Source: Clostridiales bacterium UBA7273 (GTDB taxonomy: Bacteria; Bacillota; Clostridia; Oscillospirales; Oscillospiraceae). From it: a stretch of DNA of 20,762 nt. Position numbers and translations under genes: made by a program. Location: NCBI GenBank assembly GCA_002472405.1, contig DKRV01000027.1, positions 13,315-34,076 on the forward strand, read 5' to 3'. The notes under the pieces were generated by a model, which was not told the DNA's origin, made no database searches, and worked only from the letters and a program-made list of their open reading frames with translations. The stretch's first letter is position 1, and every line of letters starts with the position of its first letter. Shown one piece after another: positions 5,641 through 12,790 of this stretch.

Positions 5641-7161
5641 GGGGGGTTTGGAGGTTATGTCGTAGACGATGCGGTTTATGTCCTTGACCTCGTTTACGAT
5701 ACGCACGGAGACTTTATCGAGCACGTCATAGGGAATGCGTGCCCAGTCGGCAGTCATGAAGTCGGTCGTTGTAACAGAGCGCAGGGCTAGGGTATAGTCA
5801 TAGGTTCTGCCGTCGCCCATTACGCCGACAGAGCGCATATTCGTGAGCACAGCGAAATACTGATTCATCGTGCCCTCGAGGTGCGCCTTTGCGATCTCGT
5901 CGCGGAAGATGAAGTCTGCCTCGCGCAGGATATCGAGCTTTTCCTTCGTGATATCGCCGATGACGCGGATGGCAAGGCCGGGGCCGGGGAACGGCTGGCG
6001 CATGACCAGATACTCGGGCAGACCAAGCTCACGGCCGAGCGTGCGAACCTCATCCTTGAACAGCAGGCGCAGCGGCTCGATGATCTCCTTGAAGTCAACA
6101 AAATCGGGCAGGCCGCCGACATTGTGGTGACTCTTGATAACGGCCGCAACGTTCGTGCCGGACTCGATAACGTCGGGGTAGATAGTGCCCTGAGCGAGAT
6201 AGTCGACCGAGCCTATCTTCTTGCCCTCGTCCTCGAACACGCGTATAAACTCCTCGCCGATGATCTTGCGCTTTGCCTCCGGCTCGGAAACGCCGGCTAA
6301 TTTGGACAGGAAGCGATCCTGTGCGTTAACACGGATGAAGTTTATATCCCAGTTTTTGAACGCCGCTTCGACCTCGTCGCCCTCATCCTTACGCATAAGA
6401 CCGTGATCGACGAAAATGCATGTGAGCTGATTGCCGACAGCCTCGGCGAGCAGCGCCGCCGCGACGGAGGAATCAACGCCGCCGGAGAGCGCCAGCAGCA
6501 CCTTACCGTCGCCGACCTTAGCGCGGATAGATTCAATAGATGCGCGCATATAGTCACCCATCGTCCAATCGCCCTTTGCGCCGCAGACCTCATACAGGAA
6601 GTTGTGCAGCATTTTCTGGCCGTATTCGGTGTGGTTTACTTCCGGGTGGAACTGCACGCCGTAAAATCCGCGTGCTTCGTCGCATATGCCGACGGTCGGA
6701 CAGGCAGCGCTGTGTGCAACAAGGCGGAAGCTCTCGGGAACCTTGGCCATGTAGTCGCCGTGGCTCATCCACGTTACGCTCTCCTCGGGCAGACCTTTGA
6801 ACAGGCGGCAGTCGGTGTCGAAGAAGGTCGGGGTCTTGCCGTATTCGCGAGCCGTATCCGACTGCGCGGCAGTGACCTCTCCGCCGAGGTAGTGCGCCAT
6901 TAGCTGGCAGCCGTAGCATATGCCGAGCACGGGAATGCCCAGCTCGAATATCTTCGGATCTACCTGCGGTGAGCCGGCAGCGTAAACGCTCTGCGGGCCG
7001 CCGGTGAAGATAATGCCGATGGGGTCGTATGCTTTTATTTCGTCTATCGTCATGCTGTGGGGCTTTACCTCGCAGTAGACATTGCATTCACGGACTCTGC
7101 GTGCGATAAGCTGGTTATACTGGCCGCCGAAGTCCAGAACAAGTACGCGCTGATTCTGCAT
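5620..7161 (-). CDS. guaA: GMP synthase, glutamine-hydrolysing
   Basis: A 513-residue two-domain enzyme converting XMP to GMP with ATP and glutamine. The N-terminal class I amidotransferase has its nucleophile C82 in GICYGCQ and partners H172 and E174 in FHPEV. The ATP pyrophosphatase P-loop is SGGVDSS at 226-232. The C-terminal dimerisation domain ends in PPATIEWE, the usual GuaA ending. I chose the ATG at 7161 because GGGAGGG precedes it at good spacing. An ATG five codons upstream (7176) overlaps the purA stop as TAATG but would place that ribosome site inside the gene. It is the last gene of the nadE-purB-purA-guaA operon. The mobile element abuts its 3' end without altering the protein's expected C terminus. 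Confidence 0.97.
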   Translation of the reverse strand: MQNQRVLVLDFGGQYNQLIARRVRECNVYCEVKPHSMTIDEIKAYDPIGIIFTGGPQSVYAAGSPQVDPKIFELGIPVLGICYGCQLMAHYLGGEVTAAQSDTAREYGKTPTFFDTDCRLFKGLPEESVTWMSHGDYMAKVPESFRLVAHSAACPTVGICDEARGFYGVQFHPEVNHTEYGQKMLHNFLYEVCGAKGDWTMGDYMRASIESIRAKVGDGKVLLALSGGVDSSVAAALLAEAVGNQLTCIFVDHGLMRKDEGDEVEAAFKNWDINFIRVNAQDRFLSKLAGVSEPEAKRKIIGEEFIRVFEDEGKKIGSVDYLAQGTIYPDVIESGTNVAAVIKSHHNVGGLPDFVDFKEIIEPLRLLFKDEVRTLGRELGLPEYLVMRQPFPGPGLAIRVIGDITKEKLDILREADFIFRDEIAKAHLEGTMNQYFAVLTNMRSVGVMGDGRTYDYTLALRSVTTTDFMTADWARIPYDVLDKVSVRIVNEVKDINRIVYDITSKPPATIEWE

Positions 7162-7175
7162 TCCTTGCCCTCCCA

Positions 7176-8453
7176 TTAAAACATCTCGATGCAGCCCTCG
7201 CGCTCTGCGCTGACTGAAACGTATTTGATCGGGCAGCCGACTGCCTTTTCGATGAACTTGACATAGTCAAGCGCCGCCTTGGGCAGATCCTCGGGCTTGC
7301 GGCAGCCGGAAATATCGCACTTGAAGCCCTCGACATATTCATATATGGGCTTTGCGCGCTCAAGCTCCTCGATGTTGCCGGGGAAGTTTTCGATTCTCTT
7401 GCCGTCAAGCTCGTAAGCCACGCAGACGGGGATCTTGTCCATATAGCTCATAACGTCGAGCTTTGTCAGGGCGATGCAGGTGCAGCCCTGCATCATTGCG
7501 CCGTAGCGCGATGCAACGACGTCGAAGCCGCCGACTCTGCGCGGACGACCGGTTGCAGCGCCGTACTCACCGCCTGCCTCGCGCAGTGCGTGAGCCTCGT
7601 CGCCGAACATTTCGCAGGTGAAGGGGCCTTCGCCGACACAGCTGGAGTAAGCCTTCATGATGCCGATGCTCTCATCGAGCTTGAGCTGAGGAACGCCGGA
7701 GCCGATGGGTGCATAGGCCGCAAGCGTCGTTGAGGCGGAGGTGTAGGGATAGATGCCGAAGTCGATATCGCGCAGTGCGCCGAGCTGAGCCTCGAACATG
7801 ACCGACTTGCCGGCCTTCACCGCATCGGTGAGGTACACGGTCGTATCGCACACATAGTCTGCAAAGGGCTTGCCATATTTTTCGAGCCACGCCATGATCT
7901 CGTCAACGTCTATCGGCTCGTGACCGTAGCCGCCGGCGACGGTGAGGTTTTTCCACTCGATGATATCGGCAATGCGGCCGCGCAGGTGATCGAGGTTTTT
8001 AAGGTCGCCCATGCGCAGTGCTTTTTTCATGAACTTATCGGAATAGACCGGAGAAATGCCGCGGCGTGTCGAGCCGAACTTCTTGTCGCCGAGTCTGTCC
8101 TCTTCCAGTCCGTCAAGGAGCTTGTGATAGGGCATGCAGATGGTTGCGCGGTCGCTGATCTTGAGGTTTTCCGGGCTTATTGCGATACCGCCCTCGCGCA
8201 GACGCGCGGTCTCATTAAACAGGTGCTCAAGGTCGATGACTATGCCGGCACCGAGGACGTTGACGGTGTCGTCGCGGAGGATGCCGGACGGCAGCAGGTT
8301 CAGGATGAACTTGCCCTTGTCGTTTACCACGGTGTGGCCTGCGTTGTTGCCGCCCTGATAGCGGACAACGATGTCGTAATTTTCAGAGAGCAGATCGACC
8401 ATGCGGCCCTTGCCCTCATCGCCCCAGTTTGTTCCCACGATTGCAGTTAACAT
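7176..8453 (-). CDS. purA: Adenylosuccinate synthetase
   Basis: A 425-residue, full-length PurA that joins IMP and aspartate using GTP, the first committed step toward AMP. The N-terminal GDEGKG (residues 11-16) contains the catalytic aspartate (D12), and GNNAGHT (35-41) contains the catalytic histidine (H40). GSTRRGISPVY and TGRPRRVGGFD are further family motifs. The ATG at 8453 follows AAAGGAGC at 6-bp spacing and lies 12 bp after purB. The stop overlaps the alternative upstream guaA start. Its position between purB and guaA places both exits from IMP under one transcript. Confidence 0.97.
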   Translation of the reverse strand: MLTAIVGTNWGDEGKGRMVDLLSENYDIVVRYQGGNNAGHTVVNDKGKFILNLLPSGILRDDTVNVLGAGIVIDLEHLFNETARLREGGIAISPENLKISDRATICMPYHKLLDGLEEDRLGDKKFGSTRRGISPVYSDKFMKKALRMGDLKNLDHLRGRIADIIEWKNLTVAGGYGHEPIDVDEIMAWLEKYGKPFADYVCDTTVYLTDAVKAGKSVMFEAQLGALRDIDFGIYPYTSASTTLAAYAPIGSGVPQLKLDESIGIMKAYSSCVGEGPFTCEMFGDEAHALREAGGEYGAATGRPRRVGGFDVVASRYGAMMQGCTCIALTKLDVMSYMDKIPVCVAYELDGKRIENFPGNIEELERAKPIYEYVEGFKCDISGCRKPEDLPKAALDYVKFIEKAVGCPIKYVSVSAEREGCIEMF

Positions 8454-8465
8454 TGTTACGCTCCT

Positions 8466-9905
8466 TTACACATTTACACTTGCCTCGACGCCGAGATACT
8501 CTTTGTTTGCGTCGATGACAGGATCAAGATACTCATTTATAAACTTTTCGGTCTGATGCTCGGCCATGCCGGTGAAGCCGCGCGGATCGCACATCTCACG
8601 CAGCTCATCCTCGCTGAGTTTGAACGCAGGGTCTGCCATTATGCGCTCGAGCAGATCGTTTTTCTCGCCATAGAGCTTGACCTGCTGCGCCGCGGCAACG
8701 GAGTGAACACGGATATGCTCGTGCAGCTCCTGCCGGTCGCCACCCTTATTTTTAACGCAGTACATGAGGATGTTTTCGCTTGCCATGAACGGCAGCTCCT
8801 CATCCAGATGCTTTTTGCACACGGCAGGATATATCTTCATGCCGGATGCAACGTTTATATAAAGGTTGAGGATACCGTCAACGGCAAGGAAAGCCTCGGG
8901 GATACTCAGCCTTCTGTTGGCCGAGTCATCCAGCGTGCGCTCAAGCCACTGGCTCGAAGCGGTGAAGGCTGCGTTTTGCAGATCGCTTATTACAAAACGT
9001 GAAAGCGACGCTATGCGCTCGCTCCGCATGGGATTGCGCTTATAGGCCATCGCCGACGAGCCTATCTGCTTTGACTCAAACGGCTCATCGACCTCCTTGA
9101 GGTGCGACAGGAGCCTTACATCGCTTGAGAATTTCGACGCGCTCTGCGCAATGCCGGAGAGCACCTGCAAAACATAAAAATCGACTTTGCGCGAATACGT
9201 CTGTCCGCTCACGGGGGCGCAGCGGCTAAAGCCCATTTTTTCGGCTATGAGTTTTTCAAGCTCCGTCACCTTTTTCTCGTCGCCGTCGAAAAGCTCAAGG
9301 AAGCTTGCGCCGGTTCCGGTCGTGCCCTTGCAGCCCAAAAGCTCGAGCCTGCCGAGCTGGAAATCAAGCTGCTCAAGGTCGCTTATGAGGTCATACGCCC
9401 AGAGAGTTGCGCGCTTGCCGACTGTCGTCGGCTGCGCTGCCTGAAAATGCGTGTACGCAAGCGTCGGAACGCTTTTGTACTTTTCGGCAAAATCGCGCAG
9501 CGCCGCGATGGCGTTTACAAGCTTTTTCCGCACAAGAACGAGCGCCTCACGCATTCGGATGATATCGGTGTTATCGCCGACATAGCAGCTCGTTGCACCG
9601 AGGTGGATTATCGGCTTTGCGTCGGGGCAGCACTCGCCGAAGGTGAGCACATGCGCCATAACGTCGTGGCGCACCTCATGCTCGTGCCGGGTCGCCGACT
9701 CGTAGTCGATATCGTCAACGTGCGCTTTCATCTGCTCGATCTGCGCATCGCTTATATCGAGTCCAAGCTCTTTCTCGCTCTCAGCAAGGGCGATCCACAA
9801 TCTGCGCCAGGTCGAGAACTTGAAGTCATCGGAGAAAAGGCGCTTCATCTCTTCTCCGGCATATCTCCCGCACAGGGGATTTTCATAAAATTCGTGTTTA
9901 CTCAT
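8466..9905 (-). CDS. purB: Adenylosuccinate lyase
   Basis: A 479-residue member of the fumarase/aspartase superfamily that releases fumarate from adenylosuccinate (giving AMP) and from SAICAR. The flexible signature loop SSAMAYKRNPMRSE (residues 283-296) is present. HLGATS lies at 101-106 and THFQAAQP at 152-159, with H153 the probable general acid. Its length suits the longer PurB branch found in clostridia and animals rather than the shorter Bacillus form. The start at 9905 lies inside the last codons of nadE (8-bp overlap, GATGAGTAA), so translation is coupled. It is in the same operon as purA and guaA. Confidence 0.96.
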   Translation of the reverse strand: MSKHEFYENPLCGRYAGEEMKRLFSDDFKFSTWRRLWIALAESEKELGLDISDAQIEQMKAHVDDIDYESATRHEHEVRHDVMAHVLTFGECCPDAKPIIHLGATSCYVGDNTDIIRMREALVLVRKKLVNAIAALRDFAEKYKSVPTLAYTHFQAAQPTTVGKRATLWAYDLISDLEQLDFQLGRLELLGCKGTTGTGASFLELFDGDEKKVTELEKLIAEKMGFSRCAPVSGQTYSRKVDFYVLQVLSGIAQSASKFSSDVRLLSHLKEVDEPFESKQIGSSAMAYKRNPMRSERIASLSRFVISDLQNAAFTASSQWLERTLDDSANRRLSIPEAFLAVDGILNLYINVASGMKIYPAVCKKHLDEELPFMASENILMYCVKNKGGDRQELHEHIRVHSVAAAQQVKLYGEKNDLLERIMADPAFKLSEDELREMCDPRGFTGMAEHQTEKFINEYLDPVIDANKEYLGVEASVNV

Positions 9906-10635
9906 CTATCTGCTTAAATACGTTTATGCCGCTGCGCTTATGCTCGCTTACGCGGTGGTAGCGGTCGATTATCTTCTTCTCGGTGGGGCTTACCTCGCCG
10001 CCGTTAATATAGCTGTCGATCGCGTGATAGCTCACGCCCATCTCGTCCTCATCGGTCTGACCGTCGAACAGTCCTGCCGAGGGTGCTTTGTTTATGATGC
10101 ATGCAGGTGCAGTGAGCCATTTGAGAAATTCGATGATCTCGGTCGCGGTCAGATCGGATATGGGGTTAAAATCGCACGAGCCGTCGCCCCACTTTGTAAA
10201 ATAGCCCATGTAGCGCTCGCTGCGGTTGCCCGTTCCGGCAACGAGGCGGTATTCCGAGGCCGCAACGGCGTACAGCGTTGTCATTCTAAGGCGCGGAGCA
10301 ATGTTATTGACGGCGGCATTTGTCAGCGTCGTTATGCTCTGAAGCCTGTCTATCTCTGCCTGGCGGACATCGGTAAGGTCAATAACGCGGCTTTCTATAC
10401 CGAAATGCTCGGCAACCTCCTTAGCATCCTTCATATCCTGTTCAAAATTGCGCTTTGACGCGCAGGGCATCATAATACCCACGGTGTTCTCGCAGGCAAA
10501 CTTGCACAGTATGCCGACAAGGGCAGAGTCCTTGCCGCCGGAGTTTCCGAAAACGATGCCGTCAACGCCGCTCGTTTCCACGAGGCTTCTTATATACTGC
10601 ACTCTGTCGGCAAATTCCTTGCTGTAATCACGCAT
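9898..10635 (-). CDS. nadE: NH3-dependent NAD+ synthetase
   Basis: A 245-residue protein, the size of ammonia-dependent NadE, which amidates nicotinate adenine dinucleotide to NAD+. The P-loop is SGGKDSA at 32-38. GTGNRSERYMGYFTKWGDGSCDFNPISDLTATE and KAPSAGLFDGQTDEDEMG match NadE substrate and ATP-binding regions. There is no N-terminal nitrilase-like glutaminase domain, so ammonia or a separate amidotransferase must supply nitrogen. The open frame continues about 90 codons further upstream, but the ATG at 10635 has a clear GAGGAG site and the NadE-like sequence begins there. It is the first gene of the operon, behind the promoter at 10676-10704. Confidence 0.93.
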   Translation of the reverse strand: MRDYSKEFADRVQYIRSLVETSGVDGIVFGNSGGKDSALVGILCKFACENTVGIMMPCASKRNFEQDMKDAKEVAEHFGIESRVIDLTDVRQAEIDRLQSITTLTNAAVNNIAPRLRMTTLYAVAASEYRLVAGTGNRSERYMGYFTKWGDGSCDFNPISDLTATEIIEFLKWLTAPACIINKAPSAGLFDGQTDEDEMGVSYHAIDSYINGGEVSPTEKKIIDRYHRVSEHKRSGINVFKQIDE

Positions 10636-10675
10636 TGCACTCAGCTCCTCAATAATTATAAATATCGGACAATAA

Positions 10676-10704
10676 ATTTTATAATATCCGTCCGATTCTG
10701 TCAA
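10676..10704 (-). promoter_or_regulatory. Promoter of the nadE-purB-purA-guaA operon
   Basis: On the minus strand TTGACA (10704-10699) and TAAAAT (10681-10676) are 17 bp apart, giving a leader of roughly 35 nt before nadE. CGGAC/GTCCG segments flank the -10 region and could be a regulator site, but I cannot assign one. No guanine or purine riboswitch fold was recognised. Confidence 0.65.
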
Positions 10705-10810
10705 TAAGCGCCTGTGACAAAATAGGCCGTCCAAGCACCTCGCATTTAGGCGACTTTTGCCCCTTTCGGGCATTTTCGGCGCAGTAAATTTTACCGTCCG
10801 GGGCGTTCGA

Positions 10811-10845
10811 CAACAAAAGCCTTGATTTTTCAAGCTTTTTTTGTT
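10811..10845. other. T-rich hairpin between the divergent nadE and lysozyme genes
   Basis: CAACAAAAGC with TTGA on one side can pair with TCAAGC and TTTTTTTGTT on the other, a terminator-like structure with a T run on the + strand. No + strand gene lies upstream for it to terminate. It overlaps the best candidate lysozyme promoter. It may be a remnant of a lost gene or a barrier between divergent transcripts. Confidence 0.4.
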
Positions 10846-10850
10846 AGAAT
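10822..10850 (+). promoter_or_regulatory. Candidate promoter of the SLH-lysozyme gene
   Basis: TTGATT (10822-10827) and TAGAAT (10845-10850) are 17 bp apart, about 70 nt before the gene. The region is AT-rich. The -35 box lies inside a hairpin, which lowers confidence. Confidence 0.4.
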
Positions 10851-10922
10851 GCAGAATGTAATAATTTTGCCACTCATTTTTAAACTTATTTTCACACATC
10901 ACGCAAAACAGGAGACATGCAT

Positions 10923-12536
10923 ATGAAAAGGTACATATCCTTCCTGCTTGCCGTTCTGATGCTCGTGACGCTTGTGCCGACGGCGGCTTTCGCCGATGCT
11001 GCGGAGGCAGATATGAAAGCCAGCGACAACCTAAAGCTCCTCATTAAGGGCTGGGAGGGGCTACGGCTTACGGCATACAAGGCGCATCCGAGCGAGGAGT
11101 ACTGGACGATCGGCTACGGTCACTACGCCTCGGACATTTACGAGGGCATGGAGATCACGCTCGAGCAGGCCGATGCATATTTTGAGCAGGATATAGTCGG
11201 ATTTGAAAGAGGCGTCAACAACACCGCGAAAAAATACGGACTGAGCTTGACGCAAAATCAGTTTGACGCGCTTGTAAGCCTTGCTTACAACTTTGGGCCG
11301 AACTGGGTCGATTACAACACAGGCTGGAGACTGGCTCGGTATATACAGCAGGGCTTTAAAGACAGCTACGGCAACCCTGTTTCCGATCTTGAGCTTGCAG
11401 ACTCGTTTGCAGTCCTGTGCTCTGCCGGCGGCGAGATCCTTCCCGGACTGGTCAAGCGCCGCATAAACGAGGCGGAGATCTTCCTTTATAACAATTACAG
11501 CACCGAGCTTACGCACTTCGTTGCCGGAGTTTTCAACGCAAACGGCGGCACGGTAAGCGGAAACCGCGTCGTTGCTTACTACAAGGACAAGGCCTACGGC
11601 TCGTTCCCCACCGTCAAGCGCGACGGATACAAGCTCGACTACTGGAAAGATTCCGGCACAGGTCAGGCCGTTACGACCTCGACGATCGCAGACAAAACTC
11701 GGACTCTCGTCGCCGTTTGGGCAGGCGGCGCCACTCCGGAGCCGACGGCCTATAAGCTCACCGTTTCCGGAGGCGAAGGCAGCGGAAGCTACACGGCCGG
11801 AGCAAAAATAAAGCTTGTTCCGGGCGCAAACGGCACAAAGATATTTGATCACTGGGAAGTAACCGGCGCAACGGCCTCAAAGGGCAGCGACGGATACTGG
11901 TACATAACGATGCCGGCATCAGACGTCACCGCCGTTGCCGTGTGGAAGGACGGCTGCCAGTTCGGCGACAATTGCCCCTCGCGCAATTTCACCGACGTTC
12001 CCATTACCTACTGGGCGCACAACGACATTGACAACGTTGTTTCGGCAGGCATGTTCAAGGGTCTGACGGAGACCAATTTCGGCGTCAATGTTACGATGAA
12101 CCGTGCCATGCTCGTGACAGTGCTCTATCGGCTTGACGGAAGCCCCGATGTTTCGGGATACGAAAACCGCTTTTCCGATGTAAGCTCCTCGCAGTATTGC
12201 TACAATGCTCTGCTTTGGGGCTCGCACAACAACATCTCCAACGGCTACGCCGACGGCACTTTCGCGCCGAACGAAACGCTCACACGCGAGCAGCTTGTCA
12301 CCTTCCTGCACAGATACGCAAACTACAAGGGCTATAACACCGACGTTTACGCCGATATCGGCGGCTATTCCGACGCGCAGCAGGTGAGCTCCTTTGCACG
12401 CGAGAGCATGTGCTGGGCAATAGGCGCAGGGATCATCAACGGCACAAGCAGCACAACGCTCAGCCCGAAGGGCAGTGCGGTCCGTTCGCAGGTCGCGGTC
12501 ATGTTCAACCGCTTCGCAGGCGGAATGACCTTCTGA
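10923..12536 (+). CDS. Secreted SLH-anchored GH24-type lysozyme with InlB-like repeats
   Basis: A 537-residue exported protein. Residues 1-24 are a signal peptide (ending TAAFA, cut before DAAEA). Residues 35-190 form a T4-type lysozyme (GH24) domain with catalytic Glu E45 in KGWEGLRLTAY and TIGYGHY at 62-68. It should cleave peptidoglycan glycan strands outside the membrane. Two beta-rich repeats follow, at about 198-265 (VFNANGGTV to LVAVWA, InlB B-repeat) and 276-342 (a divergent copy). Three SLH domains fill about 355-536 and should attach it to the cell wall. The canonical second catalytic residue (Asp or Cys, 9 after the Glu) is Ala here. I chose the ATG at 10923 because AGGAG is 8 bp upstream; an ATG two codons earlier is too close to it. 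A wall-remodelling enzyme or an anti-competitor lysin are both possible. Confidence 0.9.
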   Translation: MKRYISFLLAVLMLVTLVPTAAFADAAEADMKASDNLKLLIKGWEGLRLTAYKAHPSEEYWTIGYGHYASDIYEGMEITLEQADAYFEQDIVGFERGVNNTAKKYGLSLTQNQFDALVSLAYNFGPNWVDYNTGWRLARYIQQGFKDSYGNPVSDLELADSFAVLCSAGGEILPGLVKRRINEAEIFLYNNYSTELTHFVAGVFNANGGTVSGNRVVAYYKDKAYGSFPTVKRDGYKLDYWKDSGTGQAVTTSTIADKTRTLVAVWAGGATPEPTAYKLTVSGGEGSGSYTAGAKIKLVPGANGTKIFDHWEVTGATASKGSDGYWYITMPASDVTAVAVWKDGCQFGDNCPSRNFTDVPITYWAHNDIDNVVSAGMFKGLTETNFGVNVTMNRAMLVTVLYRLDGSPDVSGYENRFSDVSSSQYCYNALLWGSHNNISNGYADGTFAPNETLTREQLVTFLHRYANYKGYNTDVYADIGGYSDAQQVSSFARESMCWAIGAGIINGTSSTTLSPKGSAVRSQVAVMFNRFAGGMTF

Positions 12537-12550
12537 ATATAGTTATTTTC

Positions 12551-12591
12551 CAAAAGCAGTCTGAAATGCTGGACATTTCAGGCTGCTTTTG
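12551..12591 (+). terminator. Intrinsic terminator after the SLH-lysozyme gene
   Basis: CAAAAGCAG (12551-12559) plus CTGAAAT (12561-12567) pair with ATTTCAG (12575-12581) plus CTGCTTTTG (12583-12591), with one mismatch in a long stem ending in T's. It lies 14 bp past the stop. Confidence 0.88.
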
Positions 12592-12687
12592 TCGTTTAAC
12601 AGCGCGAGTATGCTACACTTTCGCAAATTCATATAAATACTACAAATATCGGTATTAATTTTTCTTAACGCTCGTTAATTCTGTCAA

Positions 12688-12716
12688 TTGAAAATTTCAC
12701 TTTCGTGATTTAAACT
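12688..12716 (+). promoter_or_regulatory. Weak candidate promoter of the S15 peptidase gene
   Basis: TTGAAA (12688-12693) and TAAACT (12711-12716) are 17 bp apart in an AT-rich gap, leaving a leader of roughly 70 nt. Other AT-rich boxes nearer the gene (around 12738-12760) could serve instead. Confidence 0.3.
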
Positions 12717-12790
12717 AAACCTCATAAATCGGCAATCTTGTATTATATATTAGATGTACTGATTTAGAATATTCAGAAAGAAGGCGTATT

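Noticed and set aside
10636..10902. N-terminal extension of nadE by about 90 residues
   Set aside because: The extension contains the promoter and AT-rich leader, resembles no NadE sequence, and a GAGGAG site marks the ATG at 10635.
10636..10922. Purine riboswitch or T-box ahead of the nadE-purB-purA-guaA operon
   Set aside because: The predicted leader is only about 35 nt, too short for such folds, and the conserved elements are not seen.
11061..11852. 263-codon minus-strand frame opposite the lysozyme
   Set aside because: It is a shadow of the GH24/InlB-repeat coding sequence and has no motif or start signal.
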